From: Hymenoscyphus infarciens
Taxonomy: Eukaryota; Ascomycota; Leotiomycetes; Helotiales; Helotiaceae
DNA length: 42,868 bases
Direction of reading: 5' to 3'
NCBI GenBank assembly: GCA_001414345.1
Contig: LLCB01000408.1
Span: forward strand, 1-42,868
A model generated the notes under the pieces. It did not search any database. It was not told the origin of the DNA and worked only from the letters and a program-made list of their open reading frames with translations. The position numbers were made by a program, and so were the translations under genes. Shown here piece after piece: positions 10,376-21,717 of the stretch (positions within the stretch are counted from its first letter, which is position 1; the number at the start of each line of letters is the position of its first letter).

Positions 10376-12769
10376 ATGCTTTCAACCTTTCCAACTGGCG
10401 AGCGTCAAAAGACTGCCACTTGTAAGTATATCCACACTCGCCACTTTCCTTCTCTTGATTGCGAAAACTTCTCCAGAACCACCACAACTAACGAGTCATC
10501 TTTCAAAAAGTCCGCAGTCAATCCGGGCAAACTCAGCATTCCGACATTGCGAAAGCCGTTCTGAGCACTCGCTCAGTGGCAAGAATGGCGACCCACAATC
10601 CCAATCCCAATCCCAATCCCACTCCCACTCCCACTCCAGCTCCTCTTGATTTAAACGGCAATGAGGAGGTACATTTCAAGAAACCTCTTCCTTTCTCTCT
10701 GCCAAAACCCGCCATCACGGACGACAACCACCTTGCGCCTCCAAGATCATTAGGACACGCCTTGAAATCAGTTGGAATGATCAGTTCGGGTCTGCAGAAT
10801 GGCGTAGGCCATCCTTTGAGTGATACTCCTATGCCCAGTGCACCATCTACGGCTCCTAGTAGCCCACGATTGTAAGTAGAATCTTTATTTCTATACTTCA
10901 ATTCGTCACGCAACTTCTATCCGCAAGCTTTCCACTCGTTCTAGCTACCCCTCAGCTTTGCGCTCCACAGTAAATAGAAAACTAATGTTTCAATAGATAC
11001 CCCGTCCGCCAAAACTCGGGAACTGCGACTCCACGAGTACGACCCCCAGCTACAACCCTCAACATTCCCGGCCTCACGAGATCTCGAGTATCACCCGATG
11101 GCAAGATTGCACAAAGAGATGTCGGCGCAAAGTTGGTGGTGATTATGGTTGGACTTCCAGCTCGGGGAAAGTCATATATTACAAAGAAGATTCAACGTTA
11201 CCTTTCATGGCAACAACACGAGACCCGGATTTTCAATGTTGGAAATCGAAGACGTGTTGCAGCAGGAGCTCAAGGACCCAATGGAACTCCATTACCCTCT
11301 CCCCCGGGCTCTCCAGCAAGAGTCAATTCCACAACTTCGATTGCAGCAGTCATGGATGCACCAAGGCAAGCTGCACATATTCTTCTCAATGGCATCGACC
11401 CAAATCAAGAACACCCCGACTTGTTTAGACTTCCTAGTGCGGAGACGATGGATCAATCTGCTAAATTCTTTGACCCAAAGAATGAAAAGGCAGCTCAACT
11501 ACGTGAGCAGGTAGCAATCTCAACATTGGATGAAGTTTTGGATTTTCTCCTCAACCAGGGTGGATCGGTTGGCATTTTGGATGCCACTAACAGCACAGTC
11601 GAGCGTCGTCAAGTACTTTTCGACCGTGTCAAGGAGCGAGAGCCTAAACTCGGCATTTTGTTCATCGAGAGTGTTTGTGAGGATAACAAGGCAAGCAAAC
11701 AACTGCTAAACTCTCTCTTTTCTCCTCGCTAATTATTGAATAGCTTCTGGAGGCCAATATGCGCCTGAAGCTTCGAGGGCCCGACTATAAAGACAAGGAC
11801 CCAGAAAGCTCCCTCGCAGATTTTAAGAAGCGAGTGGCAGCTTATGAAAGTGCATATGTTCCTCTCGGCAAGTATGAAGAGGACCGAAATATGCAATATA
11901 TCAAGATGATCGATGTTGGACGAAAGGTTGTCCATCACCAACTTCAAGGTTTCCTCACCAGCGGGATTGCATCCTACCTCTCAACCTTCAACCTTTCCCC
12001 GAGACAAATCTGGATTACACGACACGGTCAATCAATGGATAACTATTGCGGCAAACTGGGTGGTGATTCGGATCTTACCATCGAAGGACGTAACTACGGA
12101 ACTGTCCTTTACAACTTTATCACCAAGAAGAAGACGGAATGGGAAGTAGATCAAAAGACTCGTCTCATCGCTGCCAATGAGACCGAGTATCCCAAGCCAG
12201 GAGATCGAACTCCGCCTTATCCTGAATTGCTCGGCGACTTGGATTCCAAGAACTTTTGTGTCTGGACCTCGATGTTGCAACGAAGCATCAGCACTGCACA
12301 AGACTTTGAGGATGATGAGCAGTATGATGTGAAAAACTGGGAAATGCTCAACGAGATTCATGCTGGTAAATTCGAGGGTATGACATATGAATCCATCCGA
12401 GAGCAGTTCCCTGAGGAGTACGCCAAGCGAGCAAAGGACAAGCTCAATTACATCTACCCAGGAGTTGGCGGCGAAGGTTACCTTCAAGTCATCAGCCGAC
12501 TTCGAGACATGGTTAGAGAATTGGAGCGTATCAAGGACCATGTTCTCATTGTTGGACACCGCTCTGTTGCACGCGTTCTTATGGCCTACTTTATGGACCT
12601 TTCCCGAGACGACATTGCAGACCTGGATGTCCCTCTTGGTCTTCTCTTTTCCATTGAACCAAAGCCTTATGGTATTGATTTCCACGCTTATCGATACAAC
12701 GAGGAGGAATTCTGGTTTGATGAGTTGATTGACTACAAGCCTCAAAAAGAGGTTGTCAAGGGCAATTAA
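10376..12769 (+). CDS. 6-phosphofructo-2-kinase / fructose-2,6-bisphosphatase
   Basis: Bifunctional cytosolic enzyme setting fructose-2,6-bisphosphate, the allosteric switch between glycolysis and gluconeogenesis. Preferred model: 10376-10421, 10511-10871, 10997-11690, 11744-12769 (708 residues). A shorter 668-residue protein starting at the ATG at 10585 is the alternative; I prefer the longer one because a GTAAGT donor, a CTAAC branch point and an AAAAG acceptor keep the frame to the upstream ATG. The N-terminal ~180 residues are low-complexity (including an NP/TP run) and probably regulatory. Kinase Walker A GLPARGKSY lies near 188-196, with an ~50-residue Ser/Pro/Gly-rich insert after FNVGNRRR. 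The phosphatase domain keeps RHGQS (His461), Glu571 in LNEIHAGKF and His639 in VGHRSVARVL, so both activities look intact, unlike yeast Pfk26 whose phosphatase His is replaced. The third intron is GC-AG. Confidence 0.95.
10595..10638. repeat. Coding hexamer repeat (AATCCC/ACTCCC)
   Basis: Tandem hexanucleotides encoding an Asn-Pro then Thr-Pro run in the N-terminal region of the PFK-2/FBPase-2 protein. A likely length-variable site. Confidence 0.8.
11691..11743 (+). other. GC-AG intron in PFK-2/FBPase-2 gene
   Basis: The exon ends AACAAG and the intron begins GCAAGC. A TGCTAAAC branch-like sequence and a TTGAATAG acceptor follow, 53 nt in all. No GT within reach gives a valid frame, and removing exactly this segment joins SVCEDNK to LLEANMRLKLRGPDY, the expected family sequence. 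Confidence 0.9.
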
Positions 12770-14793
12770 ATTTCAACACCTTTTTTCTTTCCGACGGAAA
12801 ATCCTCCACTCACTCACTCCTCGTCGAATTTTGCCGGCCAACAAAATTCGCAACTTAATATCTAATTGAGCTTCTTAGAGCTTCATCGACAACATCTATC
12901 CGCAGTTCACGACTACGAACGTCTGCTGCCCACTCATCTCACAATTACTTATAATACTTGCAGCTACCACATCACGATGACGGTACCACTTCTCACAAAG
13001 GATTTTCATTTCGATCGACCTAGATCCGACAACGATTTGACCTCTTTCACGGTACATACAACGATGATTCGTTCTCGCGGGCCTTCTTCTGTAATGACCA
13101 AAAGTTTGTTCTTTCGATTTGATTTTTCCCCCCGGACCCGAAAATCTTTTTCTTGCGCGTCCCGGGACCACCTTCGCTGATTGTTTTTTGTTGGCGAGCG
13201 GAAGTCGAAAACTACTTCAACCTTTGTCTTTATAGAACGTGTCTTTGGAGAAGAATTCTCTTGTTTTTTCTTGGTTTATCTTTTTTCTTTTCTTCTTTCG
13301 GCGTGGGGAACACACGGGCGGCGTTTTTGGGGCTCGTTCATTTCTGTGGGAGTTTTGGGAGGGACAAAGATTCATTTGCATAGCGAGGGTGGGCGGGCAT
13401 AAATCTAGGGTTTGTCTCTTCGGTCTGGTGCCGGTTTTTCTGTACAAATATTTTACTTACTTCTGGTGGTATGGGTTGGGGCATTTGGCGCGTTCTTTTT
13501 TTATTTGGTTTGGGTACAGGGAGGAATTTTGGGGATGAGTTCTTCTTGTGCGTATACCCAGATTTTGATGCGCTTTGTATGTTTTCATGCCGGTATGATG
13601 GCTGGTGAGCGAGCGAATGAGGGCAGAATAACAAGAATTGGCTGTTTGGTGTTTGTAGAATAGGTAGAGGGGAGCTTGAGCTTGCCAGTATCTTGACCTC
13701 GCACTGGATTAGAGAGATGATGAATACTACCTACCAGCGTAATTGCATGACATGGCTTTGGTATACACTTGAAGTGATGTGAATTTTCGTCTTTATTGTT
13801 TAGAGAGCTGTGATGATATCAGATTTCGTTGGATTTTCAGGGATTATCGTGAGATGGTACTAGTATGGTGAAGAAATTGACAACGTCACTGCCCCACATG
13901 GACGTGATTAGGTATGATGCCGAGGACCCTTGTTTATGATCTTGGGAGGAACCTCGAAAAAGCAAACAAACTGGCGAAAGGCACAGGTGAACTCCCTCGA
14001 ACGAAGACCACTATTTGTACGACAAGTTACCGGTACTTGAGAAGCCAGGCCGACTAGTCATACCAAGCGAGAGACTCTCTAGCCTTGCGACTTGGGTGAA
14101 TCTACAGTAGGGGGTGTAGATGTTTTGATAGGGAGGGGAGAGCTTTATGCGCGGCTCCTGTTTTGGGACTTCACCACTGCTGCAGCTGCTTGTTGTAAGT
14201 TTTTTTTTTTATGTTTCCTGTTTTTTTTGGAGTTGGTTTGTGGTTTGATTTGATTTGCGCATTCATTTGGTAATTGTCTTTGATTTGCGCATTCATTTGG
14301 TATTTTTGCGAAGCTTGGGGGGAGGCTTTTGACGTTTGCGGACGGGACGAGGCTGGTGAATGAGAACAAAGATCCCACTTACCCCGAGTACATTGTCTTG
14401 CGGATCTGGAACGAACGCGAATTGGAATTGGGAAAGCGAGTGACTGACGAGGCATAGAAGACACGGATTACGAAGGTTCTTGCGATTTTTAGATACGGAT
14501 ACGCCTGTTGCGCTCGGGGAGGATATACCTTGAGGTTTGACGGAAGAGGGAGGAGAGATTCTTTGGGGCTTCTTTGGTGGAGGGCATACAAGGGATACGG
14601 CGCCAGCGAAAGATTATCAGTACAAAGACATACTGCGATTGCGAATTCCACAACTCCTGCGACCCCAATATCCCTCGATTTCTCACATACAAGTCGAATT
14701 CAACAACGAACCACCGGCAGACTTTACCACATACACATAGGCCATAGACACACACACACAAGGGGATACCATTGGCAAAAAAGAACCGCAACA
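12770..14793. other. Intergenic, 3' UTR of PFK-2/FBPase-2 and 5' region of RNase H1
   Basis: No supportable gene. 13180-13640 is G/T-rich on the + strand and could be a long 3' UTR. A 22-bp direct repeat sits near 14258-14301. A short CA microsatellite occurs at about 14750, just before the RNase H1 start. Confidence 0.55.
14258..14302. repeat. Two-copy direct repeat
   Basis: A 22-nt unit TTTGATTTGCGCATTCATTTGGTA-like (without the first two bases) occurs twice, about 29 bp apart start to start. It lies in the non-coding region upstream of RNase H1. Confidence 0.7.
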
Positions 14794-15970
14794 ATGTCCT
14801 CAAGTACCAACAAGAAACGCAAGATGTCGACGGTGGAGAAGGAGCAGAAATACTATGGTGTGAAAGCGGGCCATACGCCGGGAGTTTATGAGACTTGGAA
14901 GGAGTGCCAGGAGATGATTACTGGGTTTAAGGGGGCGCAATGTTTGTTCTTCTTTCCTCTCCTATACTCCCTCTATCCTTTTGCCCATAACCCCAGTTCC
15001 TTACCCCTCTACTCTCTCTTCCCACTCTCCGGCCACCAAAACTCAATGGTTATATACTAACACAGCAAACCAAAAGACAAATCATTCACCTCCCTAAAAG
15101 ACGCCCAAGACTTCACGGCCGGCCGCCCCATCTCCGCCTCAAAGGGCGGAAAGAAACCCGCCGAAGACCGCTTTTATGGTGTAGCAGTGGGCCATAAACC
15201 AGGTGTGTACTCGGAATGGACCGAGGCGCAGGCGCAGATTCTGGGTGTGAAGGGACCGAAGTATAAGAAATTTGGTACGAGAGAGGAGGCCGAGGAGTTT
15301 GTTAGGGGTGGCGGGGCTGGTGGGAGTGTGAGTAAGGAGGGGGGAGATGAGAGAGCGAGCAAAAAGGCGAAGACTGAGAAGGGAGGAAAGGGGAGTAAAG
15401 GTGGTTGGGGGAAGGAGGATTTTGTTAAGGTTTGGACGGATGGGAGTTCGAGGGGGAATGGGAAGGTTGGGGCGTTGGCTGGGGTGGGGGTTTGGTTTGG
15501 GGAGGGGGATTCTAGGTTCGTACTTGTCTTTTCTCAATTCCCCCTTTTTTCCCACTCATGCTTTCCTCCCCATCTGATCAGTCCTCCCACTAACTCTCCC
15601 CCAAAGAAACATATCCGAACCCCTCCCCGGCTCCCCCCAAACAAACCAACGCGCAGAATTAACAGCCATCCTCCGCGCCCTCGAAGTCACACCCCCCACC
15701 CAGTCCCTAGAAATCATCTCCGACTCCAACTACGGGATCAACTGCACGACGCTTTGGTATAAGGGGTGGGCGAAGAATGATTGGAAGACGTCCACGGGCA
15801 CCCCGGTTATGAATAAGGATATTGTTGTTAAGATCCGCAAGCTTGTTGATGAGAGGGATGAGAAGGGGAGTTTGACGAAGATGACGTGGGTTAGGGGGCA
15901 CGAGGGGGATGTGGGGAATGAGGGGGCGGATGGGCTTGCGGTGGAGGGGAGTAAGATGAGTAGGAAGTAG
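14794..15970 (+). CDS. RNH1: Ribonuclease H1 with two hybrid-binding domains
   Basis: Cleaves the RNA strand of RNA:DNA hybrids (R-loops, replication primers) in the nucleus and possibly mitochondria. Exons 14794-14941, 15077-15515, 15607-15970; 316 residues. A basic NKKRK at 6-10 is a candidate nuclear signal. Hybrid-binding domain 1 starts at KYYGVKAGHTPGVYETW (19 on) and domain 2 at RFYGVAVGHKPGVYSEW (about 82 on). After a Lys/Gly-rich linker comes the RNase H fold with Asp171 (WTDGSSRGNGK), Glu213 (NQRAELTAIL), Asp235 (IISDSNYG) and Asp304 (GNEGADGLA), a complete DEDD set, plus His294. The first intron uses a weak GTTTGT donor but a good ATACTAAC branch point; the second uses GTTCGT. Strand composition flips abruptly within the gene (see findings). 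Confidence 0.95.
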
Positions 15971-18900
15971 AGAGATGGATGGGAAGGGTGTATTATTGTG
16001 GGTGGGGGATTGTGAGATAGTGGTGTGTAATATGAGTTTTGGTGTTGGGATGGGATTGGGAGTGTGGAGTGTGGGCGTGGGTGTTCTGGACTTTGTCACT
16101 TTACCTAAATTTGTTTGTTTTTTTGGGTCAGACTTAGCTTTGCTTTCTTCCTGGCGCAAAAGAATACTTTGCTATGGCATGCTATGTCTGTTCTTGTTGG
16201 CGGCACCATTTTAGTGTGGGAAGGGTGAGTCTTCCCTTTCTCCTTCCTTTTCTCTTCTTGCTGCTCTCTCTCTTTCCTTGGTCCGTTCCGTTGGGTGCGT
16301 CCTACATATGTTACGAGTTCGAGCCAATTCCAAGTTAAAAAGGCACTTGAAAGTTGCGACCCCATCAACCGACATTTTGAAGATGTCCTTTTCAGATGTC
16401 AGCTTCTTTCTTGGAGGGAAGGGAGAAATGTTCAGATGGGGGTTTTTGTTGCTGTCGAGATCTGTCTTATCGTCGAAATTCTTTTCTCACTCGTCATTTC
16501 TATGGGAGGAGGTGGGAGGTGGTGTTTGCTGTTTTGAGCTTTATCTCTGCGTCTTTAAACTTGTGGATGGATGATGAGGCTTTGCAACACTAGGATGCTA
16601 TAGATCAGGCATCGGATCATGTTCTTTGCATAGCCTTAGATTATTTCCTTCACGGTCTCGCGAGATTTATCTATTATCGGGGACAAGGATTCCCATGACT
16701 ACTTGTTGATCGTTGTGGGTGGTTATTTGTGCCATGTTCGAACGCTAATCGGTTGACATTTTATTATGTCCTCGTAAGTCTGATCTTCAAGTTTACCCTG
16801 TATGTTTTACTTCACAGAATCTGAAATAATGTAAACTTTTATTCGAAAAGTCGGGGAGAATTGAGAAATCAAATTCCTGATTCTTTCTGACTATCTCGGG
16901 TAAGGAGTTTTATTATTCGAGAAGTTTGGGATAATGGGGGGTAAAAGGGATATACTTAGGAGGCTGAGATCACTGACTTCATTGTATGAAAGGTGCGTTT
17001 TTGGCTTGCGCTTTTGTAAAAATTGGGGGGTTTGTGTTGTGTGGGGAATGATTAGAGGATATTTTGAAGGAGGATGTGGGGAACTTAAAAGGTAACTACG
17101 AGTTAGAGTTTTTGGTCTATCAGTCAAAAACACAATGAAGGGGCGATTATGTCTTGATGGACTGTGATGTTGGAGCTCGTAGCGGTGCTTTCAGGTCAGA
17201 TCCTGGAGGAGGGATGGGTGCTCTGAAGACGTTGACTGGGCTGTCGACTTGTTGTATGTTTTTGAGAGAGAGAGAAGGTTGGAAATTTGCGGTTTTTACT
17301 GTCGATTTCTGGGGTTCTGGCTAGTACGCTGTTTGTGAACTCTGGAAAGAATGGGCTCTCGAGGTTTTTCATGGTTTGAAAGTGGGTTTCCTTTGCATTT
17401 GTAGGTTCCTCTAGGAAGGTAAGATGATATTCTTGTCTAGGGGGTAGGAGCTAAGGGGGCCATCGGCGAGTCGTGGTGTCATTGTCATTCGTAGGCCGTG
17501 CATGAAGAGAAGAGAGATCTAAAAGGCAGTTGCTTAGAGCTTGAAAAGAACGGGGGCCGGGGTAGAGTTGTTTGCCGAGGTAAGTTCTTGTGCCATCCCT
17601 TTGAAATAAAATTGCTCGTCAAACTCCCTAGTCAAAGAATATGAACTGGGTTTTATCCTTCTGTCCAATTTTTGTCAATTACAACTTCACCCGCTGGACT
17701 AGTTTATATACTCTATCGAGAATCTTTCTAAGAAACATTCAAACTGTTCTCGAAGAAGGCACGACCAAAAGCTTCGGGTAAACTAGTGTTCGTGTGGTAC
17801 GAGCTGAGGGATGATAGATAGGGTGATTGCGAGTAGTTGAAAAGCAGAAATTTTCCTAGAAGCTTTGAGAAGTAAGGAATACGAGAGGGGATTTAATAGA
17901 CGGTGTGACTACTGTCGAATGTTGTTTTGTTGTCGAGTTCTTTCCTTTCATATTCTGTCATCTCTGGGATATAAATTATGCTCCTCCTTTTTGTTGGTGG
18001 CTTGCGGACTTTCCTCTTTGATTTCACTCGTGTTGGCCCACAAGGATACTAATAAGTGCTGGGTAGTGTAAAACTCCTCCGAGTGACGTGCGAGAAGCAT
18101 GCTCTTTCTAGACTTCTCAATCGATCCTTCTTTTCATTCATCACAAACCTGCTTTTCAGAAGCTTTGAGACAATTAATCCCATTATGCAAAGGGCTTAGG
18201 AGAGTGGAAGTCTAGAGTCTGTTGTTGTTACAAGTTCCTGGGACTGTAGCTCATCGAATGGGAAAGTGTTTGGTTCTTGAAATATGATTTGCGTTGAGCT
18301 GATTTGGTGTGTTTTCTTCGATTGATGAACTGGCGGAACGTGAATGACAAACTGTTATCCGTATTTTTGCTTGAATGAACATTTCCAGAAGAGTTTCTAC
18401 TATGTCCCAGAGCTGCTGCAACACCCTTCTAGTGAGACTCATGGAACAATTGAACAGTGCTGATGGAAAAATTTTGCCTACGATCTCGCCAAACCCTGGA
18501 TAGAATTTAACATGGCCTACTTCAATACTTAGTAAATGCGTACCGCCTGTGGAATCAACCACGTCAAGGACTGCCTACGTCACTACTCTAAGTTATGCAA
18601 TCCTCGTTATAAAAAGACCCCCTCTCTCCTCCCAATTCAAAAGCAAAAATTTCAATCCTCGTACTATAAGAGAAAAACAATAAAAAAAGAGGAAAGCCAT
18701 CCTTGCCCACTTCAAATCAAAGCTTCAAGAGTTATATAAGATTTTGCAACCCGAGGAATTCTTTGGCAATGTATGCTTTTGTGGGACAGTAGTATTTTTA
18801 TTTATAATCTAGTAGGGCATAAGCTAGATCCTACTGGGAAATGTGTAAGTGCAAATCTTATTTTTGTTTTTTTTGTTGTTTTTTTGAGATGCAGTGGAAG

Positions 18901-19696
18901 CTTAAAACTGAGAATACTAACTGATAGTGGCTGAAAAGTAGCAATGTGAAAGAATCATAGATCAGGCTCTTGGGAAGATTGAGTATGAGTTCTTGTGTGT
19001 ACAAAAAGTCTATGGGCTTACTGTAGTAACGATGAGCCTTGGGCAGGTATTTTGCCAGAAATGGGTTACTAGTGCAATGTGTAATTGATGACTAGCTCTC
19101 CTGATTGTCCTCTGGAAGGGACCTGAGGTGCTCCGGTTCTTGAGATGTTGAAAATTATAATTTATATTTATTTACCTGGGTTTCCAATTACTGCTTTGAG
19201 CTTTAGTGGAGGGAGATTAAGAACAATCACCAATAGCGATTTTGAATGGCTTTAAGAAGAATAAAGCTCCAGACTTTTCTTTGTTTCTTTCTAAGTTTTC
19301 GGTTGACCGCTCCTCGCAGCTACATCTCCGTTTTCTTACTCTATGTCACAATTTGAACTATTAGCCTGTGAGATACACTCAGAGAGTTGAATTTCATTAT
19401 TGTATGCCTTAGATTTGGGCCATCAACTGTAGGATGATATTTTGAACTGAAATCACAGCTTCCTACTGACGCTTTTCTTGTTCAGCATGTGCGCCACTAT
19501 GACAATAAAGTTCGACACAAAGAGACTCGACCTTTGAGGACGAATCTCTTGTTTCTACTCTAACAACAATGTTATTATCGCTCTATACAATTCCACAAGT
19601 TTCTCTCTCATACTCAAACCGTCATAGCAACTTCCCTCTTTTAAATAACACTCTCATATACCAAGCACCTAACACCGTATTTCTCATTATAGAAAC
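15971..19696. other. Long gene-poor region
   Basis: About 3.7 kb with only short, unsupported ORFs. It begins with the probable 3' UTR of RNase H1, which is G-rich. A strong TATAAAAAG occurs at 18608-18616 with no convincing ORF after it, so a non-coding transcript is possible but unproven. The last ~130 bp (from about 19560) is pyrimidine-rich leader-like sequence before the next gene. Confidence 0.5.
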
Positions 19697-20059
19697 ATGT
19701 CACGCGGTGTTCGCTGGAACGATTTCGAAGCAGCCCTTCTATTGTCCGTCTGGCCGCATGAGGGTTATACCTTCGGAAGGATTGCTGAATACATGAACGA
19801 CTACATAACAAGTCGACGCCTTCAACACCGCCGCCCCGCCGGCCACTATACCGCTGACTGCGTACACCATTACCAAAGCCGGAACAAGCAAAAGTTGTTT
19901 GCCGTTTGGGGTCGCGATGGTGGGGTACGCGCGAAACGGTATCTTGAGGCTGTTGATGGCATTCTTGCCGTCATGAGTATAGGAGGTGAGCCTACGGGTC
20001 TTATCTCTCAAGACGAGGTGAGTTTTAGTGTTGAGGACTTGGTTGAGGATATAGTTTGA
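19697..20059 (+). CDS. Small SANT/Myb-like protein, unknown function
   Basis: Single-exon 120-residue ORF from the first ATG after a pyrimidine-rich leader. Residues 5-60 read like a SANT/Myb three-helix unit: WNDFEAALLLSVW for helix 1, GYTFGRIAEYMNDYI for helix 2 and YTADCVHHYQSRNKQ for helix 3, with aromatic and hydrophobic residues at the expected spacing and a basic RRLQHRRPAGH loop. The tail (ISQDEVSFSVEDLVEDIV) is acidic. No enzyme motif, signal peptide or membrane segment. By inference a DNA- or chromatin-binding factor; the helix spacing around residues 33-45 is longer than in classic Myb, so the assignment is tentative. It stands alone in a gene-poor stretch. Confidence 0.6.
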   Translation: MSRGVRWNDFEAALLLSVWPHEGYTFGRIAEYMNDYITSRRLQHRRPAGHYTADCVHHYQSRNKQKLFAVWGRDGGVRAKRYLEAVDGILAVMSIGGEPTGLISQDEVSFSVEDLVEDIV

Positions 20060-21587
20060 GTCTAAATAACAGTAAGCTGACACTTTTATTGAAAAAAGAA
20101 CATTCTCCCCATGTAAATCAACCGAAAATTCTCGTCATCCTCCCGCTGGAGATATAATAATAGGTATAAGCATAATAATTCCCCTTTCCCTTCCCTTCAT
20201 TACGCTTCTAGCAGCGTGGGTTTCCTAAATGTCAATCGTCTCTTCCCAGAATGTGTGCAAAAATAAATTTAAGGACAAGCCCCTAGCGATGAGGAGAGCG
20301 AAGTGAGCGCATAATTTCTTTTCTGGGCCCGGGTAATTGACATTGAATAATTTCAGTCTTTCTCTGTTGTCCATGGAAAATTGCTATTTAGCAGAATCAA
20401 CGGCGTCATGTAAAAACTCTCAACGCCTGAACTATACAAAGCTCTATCCAAAATCCAGTCTTAAAAAACCCTCCTATTGTCAGTGAATTGGCTTTCCCCG
20501 CCTCTTGGCACTTTCTGGATATTTTCCTTCAGCCTGGGTGAACTCCGTGTTTTTTTACTTATAAGTATATAATAAGTAACGCTAGTTATAAATGACCTGT
20601 TTATTAGATAAAAGAGGGTTAAGTACTACTAGAACACGGTCTATGGTTCTTTTTAGTATTTTATTTAGTATATATTTATTAATTTATTAATAAAGGTTTA
20701 CTTAGCATATCCTAGCCTAACCTCTAGGCTAGGCTAGGATGGGAAACCAAAAACACTGCCTATTGTCTTCCCCTCTAGGTATCTGTCTATGACCCCCGCA
20801 GAAAGGAACTCGGGAAAATCTAATTTTACGGGCCCTTATTGTTCACGTACCTCCGTCCCAGTTAGGATTTTTGTTACACTTCGTAGTCGATAAATTCATC
20901 TACTACGCAATATTTTGAACGAAAGGTTGATCACGTGTTGAAATATTTTGGATGTGAGAATTACTTTTCTTCCTTTTCGTTAGTATACAATCTTGTCGTG
21001 AGATCTTTGTTTTCCAATATCAAGTGGAACTTACAGAAGCCTGATACTTTCGTAGTCTTGATAACTTCGAGAGTCGCTATTTTAAGCGAATGGTTATACA
21101 ACTTACTTTTCTGGATAAAATGCTGATTCTGATCATAGATCTCTGTTGAAGATCAAAGTTTTATCTCAAAAGACTTATTTATATGAGAAACTATTATAAT
21201 AGTGCTTTATTAAGGGTGCCCTCGCTCTGCTTACACTACTAGAGAAAACGCAGTATAAAGGAAATTGATAAGATGCGTAGGTAAAACAATGTAAAACAGT
21301 GAAGAAATTTACAGCTAAGTATAGAAACCTATCATCGAAGCAATCCAGTAGTACTCAAAAGAAAGCTCCGTAGTAGGTAGACATCATCTGTAATTCACAA
21401 GTATCCAGAAGCCTTGTAAGCAGATTCTACAAAGATTTTCTGGATGGAAAGGTGACAAGTTGCTACCAACCTCTCCATATTCACTATTACACAAAGCCGT
21501 CCAGAAACCCACCCATCCAGGTATTCACGTGCCTTGCAGTTTGCTCAACTACCAGAGTTCGCATACTGCCGCCACCAGACTTGGAGA
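20060..21587. other. Intergenic with a small AT-rich patch
   Basis: No supportable gene. 20560-20720 is AT-rich and resembles a short RIP-type island, followed by a CTAGGCTAGGCTAGG-like repeat around 20725-20740. TCACGTG occurs at 20931 and 21525. Confidence 0.5.
21525..21531. promoter_or_regulatory. TCACGTG site upstream of secreted-protein gene
   Basis: E-box core 63 bp upstream of the TATA candidate of the secreted cysteine-rich protein. A second copy lies at 20931. Role inferred only from position. Confidence 0.3.
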
Positions 21588-21594
21588 TATAAAT
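21588..21594 (+). promoter_or_regulatory. TATA-box candidate
   Basis: TATAAAT 124 bp upstream of the ATG of the secreted cysteine-rich protein, followed by a pyrimidine/A-rich leader (ACACCTCAACTTCTCAAC), the usual layout of highly expressed fungal genes. Confidence 0.5.
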
Positions 21595-21717
21595 TTTGTG
21601 GGCCCAACTTGATTCCCTCCTCAACACCTCAACTTCTCAACTTTGGACCACTCCACAATCAATCTTCTACTCCAAAACAGAAACACCAACCACACTGTTC
21701 TCCACGCGCAGTTCAAG

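Noticed and set aside
10289..10564. Long ORFs overlapping the PFK-2/FBPase-2 leader
   Set aside because: They lie in other frames, begin without a good start and are explained by the leader and first intron of the enzyme gene.
12032..12745. 237-codon open frame on the minus strand
   Set aside because: Antisense shadow of the phosphatase domain; the plus-strand protein is unmistakable.
13180..13660. Cluster of hydrophobic plus-strand ORFs
   Set aside because: Phe/Gly/Val-rich because the DNA is T/G-rich; no start context, intron logic or family motif. Best read as UTR or intergenic.
14145..14651. Minus-strand ORFs upstream of RNase H1
   Set aside because: Overlapping short frames containing a direct repeat; no homologous motif and no promoter.
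15139..15762. Pro-rich minus-strand and alternative plus-strand ORFs
   Set aside because: Low-complexity by-products of the G-rich RNase H1 exons and intron.
16300..16330. GAGTTCGAGCC resembling a tRNA B-box
   Set aside because: No acceptor or anticodon stems can be folded around it.
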